The translations under genes were made by a program, and so were the position numbers. The notes beneath the pieces are model-generated. The model was not told the DNA's origin. It searched no databases and saw nothing but the letters and a program-made list of their open reading frames with translations. Positions 17,961 through 27,282 of a stretch of 64,000 nucleotides of DNA are shown piece after piece. This DNA comes from Muribaculum sp. An289. Its GTDB lineage: Bacteria; Bacteroidota; Bacteroidia; Bacteroidales; UBA932. Every line of letters starts with the position of its first letter. Within the stretch, counting starts at the first letter, position 1. The stretch lies in contig NZ_NFIV01000002.1 of the NCBI RefSeq assembly GCF_002159555.1, positions 62,001-126,000 on the forward strand, read 5' to 3'.

Positions 17961-19163
17961 ATGATGTCGGAAAGGGAAGTCTTCATTACCGGAGCAGGGA
18001 CGGTTTCGGCTTTGGGGCGCGGCGTTGGGGCCGCTGCCGGGGCTTTGCGTTCCTGCCGTAGCGGAATATCCCTTCCCGACGTATTCCGGACCGCACACAG
18101 GGAACTTCCGGTAGGGGAGGTGAAAATCGATAATGCGGATTTGAGGGGGCTGTTGGCAAAACATCTTCCCGTACCGCGTGTCGCCACCCGTGCCGCCCTT
18201 CTCGGCATGCTTGCCCTGGACGAGGCGCTTGCAAATGCCGGACTTTCTCCGGATGATTGCAGGCATGTCGTTCTCGTATCCGCTACGGCGGTTGGTGGCA
18301 TGGACGAGACTGAAAAATATTATCCCGGGCCTGTCCGGCACGAGGATAACCTTATCCGTTTCCACGACTGCGGCGCCGTGACTGATGTCATGGCGGAACG
18401 TTATGGCGGATTTGCAATGAGGACCACCGTGTCCACTGCCTGTTCGGCTTCCCTGAATGCCATAATCTTCGGCTGCGATTTGATACGCTCCGGAAGGGCC
18501 GGCATCGTTGTCGCCGGAGGGACAGAATGCCTGACCGAATACCATCTTAACGGTTTCAATTCGTTGAGGATACTCGATACGGATCGGTGCCGTCCCTTCG
18601 ACAGGTCGAGGAACGGACTCAATCTCGGCGAGGGTGCCGGTTTCGTAGTCCTTGAGAGCCGTTCTTCTGTGTTGCGTAGGAATGCGGTGCCCGTGGCGGC
18701 TGTCGCAGGATATGCCAACAGGTGCGATTCATACCACCAGACCGCCTCCTCTCCTTCGGGGGAAGGCGCGTTTCTGTGCATGAAGGCGGCCTTGGACGGG
18801 GCTTCGTTGTCCCCGGGGAGCATTTCCTATATAAATGCGCACGGTACGGGAACACCGAACAACGATTTGTCCGAAGGGCGCGCGGTGGAACGTGTTTTCG
18901 GTTCCGCCGTTCCCCCGATTTCATCCACGAAGGCCTTTACCGGCCATACGACCGCTGCCTCTGGGGCAATCGAGAGCGTATTTTCGTTAATCGCCATGAC
19001 TGAAGGCTTTCTGCCCGTCTCCCTCGGTTTTTCCGAGAGGATGGATGAACTTTCGTTCGACCCTGTTACCGACAGCCGGGCATCGGCCCCTCTTGAGCGG
19101 GTGATGGTGAACGCTTTCGGTTTCGGCGGGAATGACAGTTGTATTATTTATGAAAATCTCTGA
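17961..19163 (+). CDS. Beta-ketoacyl-ACP synthase (FabF-like)
   Basis: The 400-residue ketosynthase has cysteine 161 in STACSAS and histidines in NAHGTGTPNND and FTGHTTAASG, so it is catalytically complete. The standard GLNLGEGAGFVVLE loop is present. It is followed after 6 bp by a truncated ketosynthase-like gene. The two probably form a KS/chain-length-factor heterodimer, as in other type II polyene synthases. Confidence 0.92.
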   Translation: MMSEREVFITGAGTVSALGRGVGAAAGALRSCRSGISLPDVFRTAHRELPVGEVKIDNADLRGLLAKHLPVPRVATRAALLGMLALDEALANAGLSPDDCRHVVLVSATAVGGMDETEKYYPGPVRHEDNLIRFHDCGAVTDVMAERYGGFAMRTTVSTACSASLNAIIFGCDLIRSGRAGIVVAGGTECLTEYHLNGFNSLRILDTDRCRPFDRSRNGLNLGEGAGFVVLESRSSVLRRNAVPVAAVAGYANRCDSYHQTASSPSGEGAFLCMKAALDGASLSPGSISYINAHGTGTPNNDLSEGRAVERVFGSAVPPISSTKAFTGHTTAASGAIESVFSLIAMTEGFLPVSLGFSERMDELSFDPVTDSRASAPLERVMVNAFGFGGNDSCIIYENL

Positions 19164-19169
19164 TGCCCT

Positions 19170-20105
19170 ATGGTTTATATAGACGGTATGGCCCAGATAA
19201 CCCCGCAGGAGCCTTTCTGCGACAAATGGTATGACTCTCCGACGGTTTACGGTTACGGACTGCATCCTGCCGTGGACCCGCCTTTTGCCGGACTGGTCCC
19301 TGCCGCCGCTGCAAGGAGGATGTGCCTGTTGCAGAAGAGGGCCGTGGCTGCGGCCATGAAGGCAATGTCCTCAGCTTCATTGGAAATGCCTGATGCCATA
19401 ATCACGGGTACAGGGGCCGGGACAATGAGGAACAGCGAGCACTTCCTTCTCGATATGAAAGACGGCGGCGGGGAGGTACTTTCGCCTACGCCGTTTATCA
19501 ACTCGACACACAACACGCTTGCCGCTACCGTTGCGATAATTCTCGGCTGCAAGGGATACAATACGACGTATTCGCACAATGCCATGTCTTTCCCTACGGC
19601 GCTCACGGATGCCGTAACCGGCCTTGAGTCCGGACGTTTCTCCTCCGTCCTGCTTTCCGCCCATGATGAACTTCCGGAGCATTATTACAGATTGCTGGAA
19701 GAGGCCGGGGAATTCGACGGCGAGCCTTTTGCCGGAGAGCATTCCCTGTCTTTTGTCCTCAGGGCTTCCCGCAGCGGGCATACCCTTGCCGCCGTGGCCG
19801 GGGTCGAAACGGTGTCGTCTTCCGATGCGGACGTTTTGAGGGAAGCTGCAATCCGGGCCTGCTCCGGCATGTTTTCCGGAACGGGAATGATTGTTACCGG
19901 GGATGCCGCTTCGAGCCGGAGGATTTTCGGCGAAGGATTACCGGTGTTTCCGTATAAGGAGATTTTCGGCAGCGGTTTTTCCGCCCCTGCCGCATCCCTC
20001 TATTCGGCGGTAACTCTTTTGGCACGCCGTTCGCACCTGGACGGTATACTTGTCCACAATCATTATAAAAACAAACAACATTCATTTATTTTTGTAACAT
20101 GCTGA
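19170..20105 (+). CDS. Chain-length-factor-like ketosynthase homologue without active cysteine
   Basis: The 311-residue protein follows the fold of a ketosynthase N-terminal half (PTPFINSTHNTLAATVAIIL, then TYSHNAMSFPTALTDAV). The position of the nucleophilic cysteine is taken by the sequence HNAMS, so it cannot be a condensing enzyme by itself. Proteins of this type (ketoacyl-synt_2) pair with a true ketosynthase and help to set chain length. The last 15 residues (HYKNKQHSFIFVTC) are AT-rich and unlike the rest. They also contain a TATTTTTG promoter-like element at 20087-20094. It overlaps the next gene by 7 bp. Confidence 0.82.
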   Translation: MVYIDGMAQITPQEPFCDKWYDSPTVYGYGLHPAVDPPFAGLVPAAAARRMCLLQKRAVAAAMKAMSSASLEMPDAIITGTGAGTMRNSEHFLLDMKDGGGEVLSPTPFINSTHNTLAATVAIILGCKGYNTTYSHNAMSFPTALTDAVTGLESGRFSSVLLSAHDELPEHYYRLLEEAGEFDGEPFAGEHSLSFVLRASRSGHTLAAVAGVETVSSSDADVLREAAIRACSGMFSGTGMIVTGDAASSRRIFGEGLPVFPYKEIFGSGFSAPAASLYSAVTLLARRSHLDGILVHNHYKNKQHSFIFVTC

Positions 20106-20461
20106 AACTTGTCCTGCTGTCGTTTTTCCATTGCCTTACCCTGTGCGCGGGTCAGGTTTTCCTGAAAATATCCCTTTCGAAGACGGGCCCTTTCCGGTTT
20201 TCCTGGGGTTATTTCAAGGATTTTCTTACCTGCTGGCAGTGGGCGGCCTGCGGGGCTTCTTTCCTTACCGCCTGCATACTTTGGATGTATATCCTCAAAC
20301 GCTACGAATTTTCTTTGGCATATCCGATAACTTCGATGACCTTCGTATTTTCCATCCTGGCCGGTTTCCTTGTGTTCGGAGAGGCCGTTTCCGTTAACAA
20401 GTGGGTAGGTGTGGGGCTGATTACCCTCGGGATCATAGTCATTGCGGCGGGTGGAAAATAG
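20099..20461 (+). CDS. Small EamA/SMR-type membrane protein
   Basis: The 120-residue protein is almost entirely membrane helices, four in number, with the pattern of half an EamA transporter or a small multidrug resistance protein (RYEFSLAYPITSMTFVFSILAGFLVFGE, shown here as a family-like region; the key residue is the conserved E near residue 14-20 in SMR pumps, which is a Q in this protein). It probably works as a dimer in the inner membrane. In this operon it may flip or export an intermediate or the finished glycolipid, which is inferred from context. Confidence 0.75.
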   Translation: MLKLVLLSFFHCLTLCAGQVFLKISLSKTGPFRFSWGYFKDFLTCWQWAACGASFLTACILWMYILKRYEFSLAYPITSMTFVFSILAGFLVFGEAVSVNKWVGVGLITLGIIVIAAGGK

Positions 20462-20487
20462 GCATCGGTTCCGATAAAGGTTTTAAA

Positions 20488-21132
20488 ATGATTTTCAGGA
20501 AAATGAAGAAAATATTTTTATTGATAACCGCTTGTTTGGCTTCCGTTTATGCCGGTTGCGGCGCCGCTGTCCATTTTTGTGTCGCCGTACCTTCTTGTGC
20601 CGTGGCCATGGACGGCGGGGGGATTGCGGAGGATGAAGCCGCTTTGATTGAGCGGGCCCTCTCTTTCGGAAAACTTTCGGCTTCTTACAGGATGATCCGT
20701 TCCGTGCCGGCCTTTTCGGAAAAATACGAATCTTCCGGAACGCTTGAGATTTACGGTGACGGACGGCTGTACTGGCATTCCGAATCTCCAGACAGGTACC
20801 AGTTCTTTACCGACGGGAGCAGCGCTTATGTGGAGAAAAACGGGGAGAGGCAGGCCGTTTCGCAGGCATTTTCCGGAATATTTTCATTTATAACCGAAGC
20901 GATGCCGTCTTCAGGGACTTTGGAAAACAGGTTTTTCTCCGTTTCGTCCTATGCTGTGGACGATGAGCGTATCGGCTTGGTACTGACTCCTTCGCGCGGG
21001 GCCATGTCCTCGTTCATTTCCAAAATAGACATAGTGCTTTCCTCGTCCGAAGCCATTGTGAAGGAAGTAAATGTCCTTGCCGCCAACGGCTCTGTCATAA
21101 GAATCATCTTCGATAATGTAGTGAAAGAGTAA
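20488..21132 (+). CDS. LolA-like outer-membrane lipoprotein carrier homologue
   Basis: I start at the ATG at 20488, since a signal sequence follows directly; an ATG at 20503 is also possible. The product is about 214 residues. After the signal, the sequence follows the LolA pattern: SASYRMIRSVPAFSEKYESSG, then GRLYWHSESPDRYQFF. LolA-like proteins bind acyl chains in a half-barrel and carry them across the periplasm. In aryl-polyene loci such a protein is thought to move the polyene lipid toward the outer membrane. A cysteine after YAG is a poor lipobox. Confidence 0.78.
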   Translation: MIFRKMKKIFLLITACLASVYAGCGAAVHFCVAVPSCAVAMDGGGIAEDEAALIERALSFGKLSASYRMIRSVPAFSEKYESSGTLEIYGDGRLYWHSESPDRYQFFTDGSSAYVEKNGERQAVSQAFSGIFSFITEAMPSSGTLENRFFSVSSYAVDDERIGLVLTPSRGAMSSFISKIDIVLSSSEAIVKEVNVLAANGSVIRIIFDNVVKE

Positions 21133-21137
21133 AGGTC

Positions 21138-21491
21138 ATGCTGGAAGGTTTTTTATATAAAGCTTACCCTTCGGGGAATGGATGTTTCGATTTGGAACTT
21201 ATCGGGGACTGCCCTGTTTTAAAGGGGCATTTTCCCGGCTTTCCGGTGCTTCCCGGAGCGGCCGTGATTGAAATAGTCCGGGAGATAGTTTCCGGGATGG
21301 CAGGAAGGGAAATCCGTTTTGTCCGGATGCGTTCCGTGAAATTCATGAGGATGATTGTCCCGGGGAACAGGCCGCGTGTCTCGGCGGTTTTGGATGAAAA
21401 TTGTTCGTCATTGCGCGCCTCGGTGTCTGTGAACGGGGCGGAATGCGTGAAAATCAGTGCTGTTTGCGAAACGTTTCAAAACCAGGAGTAG
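21138..21491 (+). CDS. FabZ-like hotdog dehydratase (second)
   Basis: The short, 117-residue hotdog protein has the motif GHFPGFPVLPGAAVIEIV, which contains the catalytic histidine of FabZ/ApeI-type dehydratases and the following helix. The glutamate expected on that helix is present in the sequence IEIV. It would act on a different chain length or carrier from the first dehydratase. A thioesterase-like role cannot be excluded. It lies 5 bp after the LolA-like gene. Confidence 0.8.
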   Translation: MLEGFLYKAYPSGNGCFDLELIGDCPVLKGHFPGFPVLPGAAVIEIVREIVSGMAGREIRFVRMRSVKFMRMIVPGNRPRVSAVLDENCSSLRASVSVNGAECVKISAVCETFQNQE

Positions 21492-21493
21492 AA

Positions 21494-22288
21494 GTGAATG
21501 AATCCCCACGATATTGCGTTGTAATGCCGACATACGAAAATGCCGGGACTGTCTGCGCTGTGGCTGATTCGGTACTTGCCGCCGGTTACCATCTGATTGC
21601 AGTGGCCGACGGCCCTCATGACGGGACGGCCGAGCTTCTCGACGGATACAGGGACAGGGTTACCGTTGTCGCATACAAGGAGAACCGCGGCAAGGGTCAT
21701 GCCCTGTCGGCAGGTTTCGCGAAAGCGGCCGAGGAGGGTTATGATTATGCAGTTACGATAGACTCGGACGGGCAGCATAGCGCTGATGACATTCCGCTTC
21801 TCGTGGAGGCTTCGCTCCGTAATCCCGGTGCGGTGATTGTGGGCAGGCGGGCTATGGAAGGTGTCGAGAGGCCCGCTTCGAGTGGTTTTGCAAACTGGTT
21901 CGCCAATTTCTGGTTCGCCGTGCATACTTTGCGCCGTTTTCCCGACACGCAAAGCGGTTTCAGGTGTTATCCGCTTTCATATTATGGAAAAACAAGGTTT
22001 TTCACTTCAAGATACGAGGCCGAGCTCGAAATGCTCGTAAGGGGGGCATGGAACGGCATCGGGATGGTCGCCGTCCCTGTCAGGGTATATTATCCCCCTC
22101 GGGATGAAAGGGTGTCGCATTTCCGGAAAGGGCGGGATTTCATGCGCATATCGCTGCTCAATACGGTGCTTACCTTTGCGGCCGTTTTCTACGGATATCC
22201 GTCGATGCTTCTGTACCGGCTTCGGAAAACATTTGGAAAAAGCGGCGGTAGCCGGTCTGTTTCAGGAAAATACGGGAGGGAGGCATGA
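21494..22288 (+). CDS. Family 2 glycosyltransferase
   Basis: The start is probably the GTG at 21494, 2 bp after the previous stop and preceded by AGGAG; the reading frame extends upstream but only by overlapping the dehydratase gene. The product is 264 residues. The GT-A fold is shown by CVVMPTYENAG at the N-terminus, VADGPHDGTAELL, and the nucleotide-sugar/metal motif TIDSDGQHS. One or two C-terminal hydrophobic segments are present. It resembles the glycosyltransferases of aryl-polyene loci and may decorate the lipid product. It overlaps the next gene by ATGA. Confidence 0.88.
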   Translation: MNESPRYCVVMPTYENAGTVCAVADSVLAAGYHLIAVADGPHDGTAELLDGYRDRVTVVAYKENRGKGHALSAGFAKAAEEGYDYAVTIDSDGQHSADDIPLLVEASLRNPGAVIVGRRAMEGVERPASSGFANWFANFWFAVHTLRRFPDTQSGFRCYPLSYYGKTRFFTSRYEAELEMLVRGAWNGIGMVAVPVRVYYPPRDERVSHFRKGRDFMRISLLNTVLTFAAVFYGYPSMLLYRLRKTFGKSGGSRSVSGKYGREA

Positions 22289-25200
22289 AAAAGGCGGTAT
22301 TGAAAATATACGATTATCTGTGCATGCACAAGGGTGTCCTGTGGCTTCTGATGGGCGCGGTAATCGCCCTTTTCGCCGTCCTGTCCGCCGGAATGAAGCC
22401 CCAGGAGGATATTACCGCATTCCTGCCGGGACAGGATGAATACGCCCGCATAAGCGAAGCCTATTCCAATATCCGTGCGGCGAATATGGTCATGGTGACT
22501 GTATCCCCAAGGAAAACCGACGGGGTGCATCCGGCAGGTGCCGATAAATACATGCTCATGGATGCCGCCGATTCGGCCGCGGCGTTCCTTGTGCGCGAAG
22601 ATACGGGATGCGGAGGACGGGGAAACGGCGGTAAACATGTCCGTTCTATCATATTGAGGACCGATGTGGCCGGGATAATGGACATCGCCGGCTTTATCGT
22701 GGAGAATATGCCGAGATACCTTGACGTTTCCGATTATGCAAGACTGGAGGCCATGGCGAATCCCGATTCGGTGTCGGCGGCCCTCGACAGGGTAAGGGCT
22801 TCGATGTTTTCGTTTCAGGGAATGTTTACGGGCGGGATGCTGCTTAGCGACCCGCTCATGTTTTCCGCCCCTTTGCTCGCTTCCCTCAAAGACCTGGCTC
22901 CGGACAGCGGTTTCGAGGCCGGAGACGGTTATCTTTTCGATGAAAACGGCAACCTGATATTTTTTGTGGAGTCTGCGCATCCGATAGGGGAAACCATGGG
23001 GAACAAAGAGCTGACGGGCCTTATCGACAGGGCCATGGAGCATGCAGGGACCCTGTTCCCGGACTGTTCCTTCGATGCTTTCGGCCCGGCTTACATTTCA
23101 GTGGCGAATGCCGATACGATCAAACGCGATACAGTTCTCTCCGTAGCGGTTTCCCTGGCTCTTTTGCTTTTGCTGCTGCTTTATGCCTACAATTCGTTCA
23201 GGCCCATAGCCCTCATACTCGTAACCCTGCTGTTCGGCCTTGCCGCCGGTCTTGCCACCGTTTCCGCCCTGTCGCCGGAAGTTTCCCTCATCGTTCTCGG
23301 AATCGGTTCGGTACTTATCGGGATAGCGGCGAATTATCCCCTGCATTTTCTTGACCATGTGGCGGACGGCTATTCTCCGCGAAAAAGCATTTCGGATATT
23401 TTCTATCCTCTGACCATAGGGAACATAACCACTGTCGGTGCATTCCTTAGCCTGGTGTTCATATCGTCGCCGGCCATGCGTTCCTTAGGCATATATGCTT
23501 CCGCCATGCTTGTAGGGACAATGTTCTTCGTCCTTGTGTTCCTGCCCCATTTCGTAGGGAGGGTGAAGGTATTCAGGCGGAGGCTGCTGCCTGTCAATGT
23601 CACCGAGATGCGGATCAGGCGTCCGGCCCTGTTTGCGGTAGGCGCCATAGTACTGACCATTGTCTTTTATTGCCTGTCTTCTTCCGGGAACCATTTTGAC
23701 GGGAATCTGTCCAATATCAATTACATGTCTGACGAATACAGGCAGAAGATGGACGACATGCTCGAAAAGACGTCCGGCGGGACGACCCAGGTATATGTCG
23801 TGTCCGAGGGCGATGGCATGGACGAGGCCCTGGAAGCATACGGAGCCTTGCTTCCCGTACTGGATTCCGTGCGGGCCGGAGGTGTCAGGGTATCAGGCAT
23901 AGGAGGGCTGCTGCCTTCGCTTTCCCTCCAGCGGGAAAGGATAGACGCCTGGAATGCCTTTGTGGACGAATATGGCGGGAAACTCTGCCGCCTCGTGGAT
24001 TCCCTGTCCGTCGGGAAGGGTTTCGTAGAAGGGGCTTTCGAAGGATTCAGGAAAATAATAGAGGGCAGTTACGAGCCGGAGGAGGCCGGATTCTTTTCGG
24101 TAATAACCGAAGGCCCTGCGGCGAATTATCTTGTCAGGACGGGAAAATCCATGGTCGTGACGGTGCTGAATGTCCCGGAGGGGAGGGTGGAGGAGGTAGA
24201 GGACATGGTGGCTGCCGGTCTGCCTGACGGCAGGAGTTTCGTTTTCGACGGCGGTTCCCTGATGAGAGGCCTTGTGGACACACTTTCGCGGGATTTCGAC
24301 AAGGTGCTATATATCTGTTCCCTGCTCGTCCTTGTTTTCCTCTTCGTGTCTTTCGGCAGGATAGAGCTTACGCTGACGGCGTTCCTGCCGCTGTTCATAG
24401 GCTGGATTTGGATTCTCGGCATAATGGAGCTGTTTTCGATAGATTTCAATATCGTGAACATCATTCTCGCGACCTTTATTTTCGGAATGGGGGACGATTA
24501 TACGATTTTCATGCTCGAAGGTTCCATTTATGAATATACCTATGGCAGGAAGATGCTCGGCAGGTACAGGAATACGATTGCCCTTTCGGCTGCTACGATG
24601 TTCATCGGAATCGGTTCGCTCATAGTCGCGCGGCATCCTGCCATGCGCGGGCTTGCGGAAGTCACGATTGTCGGTATGGCCGTTGTCGTCGCCATGGCCT
24701 ATACGCTTCCGCCGCTTGTCTTCAATTTTCTTACGCGCGTAAATGGGAAAAAACGGCGTTTTCCTGTCACTGTGGGTGCGCTGGCGAGGACTTTTGTCGT
24801 CTTTCTTTACGCCGGAACAGTGGGTATCTCCCTGATAATACATGGTTTCGTTACGATTACTCTCTTGAGGGGAGGGGCCGTGGCGAGGGCGAGGTGGCGC
24901 AGGCTGCTTAAAGGAAGCCTGCACTTCGCAAGCAAGAATTTTTTCGGGAACAGATGCGAATATACGGATCGGTACGGGGAGGATTTTTCTGTCCCGGCCG
25001 TGGTAATCTGCAACCATCAGTCCCGTCTGGACCTTATGCTTGCGATGGGACTGTCGGACAAGTTCGCGATAGTGATGAATGAGCGTAATGCGCGGATATT
25101 CGGCGTGATGGCAAAATATGCCGGTTATATATCGGTGTCCGATGTCATGAAGGACGGCATGGAAAAGGTGGCGGATGCGCTTGGCGAAGGCAGGTCGGTA

Positions 25201-27282
25201 TTCATTTTCCCTGAAGGTACTCGGAGCGGGGATTATACGATCGGACGTTTCCACAAGGGGGCGCTGGAAATAGCCTCGCGTTTCGGTCTTGACATAGTGG
25301 AGGTCCTTATACACGGTGCCGGGCACTGTCTTCCCAAGGGCGTTTCCTTTGTAGAAACCTTTCCGATAAGATGTGAGATTGTGAGGAGGATTCCGAATGC
25401 GGAATTGCCTTCTAATAAGGAGTTGCGCCGGATTATGGCCGATGATTACCGAGGATTGGCCATGAGTCTGGAAAATGTGGGGTTCTGCCGGAAAGAGGTT
25501 CTCGCGAATTTCAGATATAAGGAAAAACAGGTGAGGCTTTCGGCACGGAAGGCCATGAAGTCCTGTACGGACGGGATTGTGGCTTCGTTGCGTGATAAAG
25601 CCGTCGGGGGCAGGCTGTCCATTGTGGAGGAAGGTTACGGCGCTTTCTCGATTTTGGCCGCCCTTGTCCTGAAGGATTTGGAAATCTATGCGCGGGTGAC
25701 GGAGCGCGAACGTTATGACGTGGCGGTAAATTGCGCTTCAGTGCCTTCCAACCTTCATTTTACCGATGCCTCTTCGGACGGAGGCAAGGGGGCCGTGGTC
25801 ATGGGAGGCGGAATGAGCGGGCTTGTCAGCGGGGCTTTGCTTGCCGATGCCGGCTATGATGTCACGATATTGGAAAAACAGGCTTCGGCCGGAGGGGGGC
25901 TCGGTTCCTTCAGCCGTAACGGAGTGCATTATGACATAGGGGCCCATACGCTTTTCGGCTTCGGGGATTCCGGGGCTTTCGGAGCCGTTCTGAAAAGGCT
26001 ATCCCTTGAAGACATGGTCGGACCGCTTCCGGTAACGTCTTCGGCAGGGCTTCCTGTTTTCGGGCAGGTGCATTCCGCCTTTTCCGGGCGTACTTACCGG
26101 CTTTATTGCGGGCGCGAGCGTTTCGAGGGCTATCTTGTCTCGGTTTTCCCGTCCCAGGCGGAAGGATTGGGAAAATATCTGGATTATGTCTATGAGACGG
26201 CCGATTCGGTCCCGTTTCCGGACAATGGGGATTTGGAGAAGGTTTCTGCCTTGCATTCGGACCGCGAATCTTTGTCCGAGGTGCTCGACAGGTATTTTTC
26301 CGATGATGAGATAAAACTTGTGCTGAGTTGGATTACGGTTTACACCGGACTTCCTGCCGGTGAATCGCTTTTCTCGCTTTCGGCACTGATTACCAAGCTT
26401 TATATTGAGGAATCCTGCATTCTCCGCGGCGGAGTCCCGGCGCTCAGGAAGGCGCTTATGGATGTAATATTGAAAAACGGGGGCAGGATTCTTACAGGGC
26501 GTGCCCTGTCGTCGGTTTCCGTTTCGGGCCCTGCGGTAAAATCCGTTTCATGCAGCAGCGGGGAGACTTTCAGCGCTTCGGTTTTCGTTTCGGCCCTGCC
26601 TTTGGATTCGTTTCTGGAGATTTTTTCTTCTTCACTCGGTGATGCGGACAAGGGCATATATGCCCGTTGGCTATCGCGTACCGGCAGGAAGCTGTCGCTG
26701 AGGAGCGGAAATTCTTCCATGTTTTCATTATATATCAAGATGAAGCCCGGTGTGCCGGCTGATGTTTTTGACGGTGTCCCTTTCACATATCTGGCTCCCT
26801 CTAACGGAGTCGCGGACTGGCCTTTGCGTTTTACTGCCGTCCCTTATATTGAGAACGGCTTTACCGTTTCGGTGCAGGTGCATGCCTTCATGTCCTTTGC
26901 CGAAGTGGAGAGGTGGGCGGACAGTTCTGTCGGGAACAGGCCGGCCGGGTATGGGGATTTTAAGGCGGAAAGATGCCGGAGGATAATGGAATTGCTTGAA
27001 AATCTGTTTCCGGGCTTCGGTTCCAAAGTGGAAAATATGGTTTCTTCTTCCCCTCTTACGGTGCGGGACTGGCTTGGCCGTGCGCGCGGCAATGTTTACG
27101 GCCCTCTTGCCGTACCGGAAAACGGCTTGCCGGCAATTTCAGTCCGTACTCCGGCAGCAAATCTTTTCCTGACGGGTGAGGATGTGCGTTTCCATGGTCT
27201 TTGCGGCGTGCCGGCCACATCTCTCGAATGTGTTTCGGCCGTGATGGCCTCAAAGGATTTTAATGTTGTTGCGCCGGAATGA
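22285..27282 (+). CDS. Fusion: MMPL/RND exporter + acyltransferase + FAD-dependent oxidoreductase
   Basis: This 1665-residue protein joins three activities. Residues 1 to about 850 form an MMPL-type exporter with 12 predicted helices in two sets and two periplasmic loops; the second set contains FGMGDDYTIF. About 880-1075 is an acyltransferase of the glycerol-phosphate type, with the catalytic motif NHQSRLDLML (H near 909) and FPEGTRSGDY. About 1100-1160 has a short Rossmann-like remnant, EEGYGAFSILAALVLKDLE. About 1168-1660 is an FAD-binding amine-oxidase/phytoene-desaturase domain starting VVMGGGMSGLVSGALLADAG. In other loci these parts are separate proteins or shorter fusions. It is the last gene of the operon, and probably links flipping, acylation and oxidation of the product at the inner membrane. 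Confidence 0.9.
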   Translation: MKKAVLKIYDYLCMHKGVLWLLMGAVIALFAVLSAGMKPQEDITAFLPGQDEYARISEAYSNIRAANMVMVTVSPRKTDGVHPAGADKYMLMDAADSAAAFLVREDTGCGGRGNGGKHVRSIILRTDVAGIMDIAGFIVENMPRYLDVSDYARLEAMANPDSVSAALDRVRASMFSFQGMFTGGMLLSDPLMFSAPLLASLKDLAPDSGFEAGDGYLFDENGNLIFFVESAHPIGETMGNKELTGLIDRAMEHAGTLFPDCSFDAFGPAYISVANADTIKRDTVLSVAVSLALLLLLLLYAYNSFRPIALILVTLLFGLAAGLATVSALSPEVSLIVLGIGSVLIGIAANYPLHFLDHVADGYSPRKSISDIFYPLTIGNITTVGAFLSLVFISSPAMRSLGIYASAMLVGTMFFVLVFLPHFVGRVKVFRRRLLPVNVTEMRIRRPALFAVGAIVLTIVFYCLSSSGNHFDGNLSNINYMSDEYRQKMDDMLEKTSGGTTQVYVVSEGDGMDEALEAYGALLPVLDSVRAGGVRVSGIGGLLPSLSLQRERIDAWNAFVDEYGGKLCRLVDSLSVGKGFVEGAFEGFRKIIEGSYEPEEAGFFSVITEGPAANYLVRTGKSMVVTVLNVPEGRVEEVEDMVAAGLPDGRSFVFDGGSLMRGLVDTLSRDFDKVLYICSLLVLVFLFVSFGRIELTLTAFLPLFIGWIWILGIMELFSIDFNIVNIILATFIFGMGDDYTIFMLEGSIYEYTYGRKMLGRYRNTIALSAATMFIGIGSLIVARHPAMRGLAEVTIVGMAVVVAMAYTLPPLVFNFLTRVNGKKRRFPVTVGALARTFVVFLYAGTVGISLIIHGFVTITLLRGGAVARARWRRLLKGSLHFASKNFFGNRCEYTDRYGEDFSVPAVVICNHQSRLDLMLAMGLSDKFAIVMNERNARIFGVMAKYAGYISVSDVMKDGMEKVADALGEGRSVFIFPEGTRSGDYTIGRFHKGALEIASRFGLDIVEVLIHGAGHCLPKGVSFVETFPIRCEIVRRIPNAELPSNKELRRIMADDYRGLAMSLENVGFCRKEVLANFRYKEKQVRLSARKAMKSCTDGIVASLRDKAVGGRLSIVEEGYGAFSILAALVLKDLEIYARVTERERYDVAVNCASVPSNLHFTDASSDGGKGAVVMGGGMSGLVSGALLADAGYDVTILEKQASAGGGLGSFSRNGVHYDIGAHTLFGFGDSGAFGAVLKRLSLEDMVGPLPVTSSAGLPVFGQVHSAFSGRTYRLYCGRERFEGYLVSVFPSQAEGLGKYLDYVYETADSVPFPDNGDLEKVSALHSDRESLSEVLDRYFSDDEIKLVLSWITVYTGLPAGESLFSLSALITKLYIEESCILRGGVPALRKALMDVILKNGGRILTGRALSSVSVSGPAVKSVSCSSGETFSASVFVSALPLDSFLEIFSSSLGDADKGIYARWLSRTGRKLSLRSGNSSMFSLYIKMKPGVPADVFDGVPFTYLAPSNGVADWPLRFTAVPYIENGFTVSVQVHAFMSFAEVERWADSSVGNRPAGYGDFKAERCRRIMELLENLFPGFGSKVENMVSSSPLTVRDWLGRARGNVYGPLAVPENGLPAISVRTPAANLFLTGEDVRFHGLCGVPATSLECVSAVMASKDFNVVAPE

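Noticed and set aside
24307-25326. A 339-codon minus-strand frame inside the MMPL fusion gene
   Set aside because: The plus-strand frame has clear transporter and acyltransferase motifs; the antisense product is rich in H, R and P with no family pattern.
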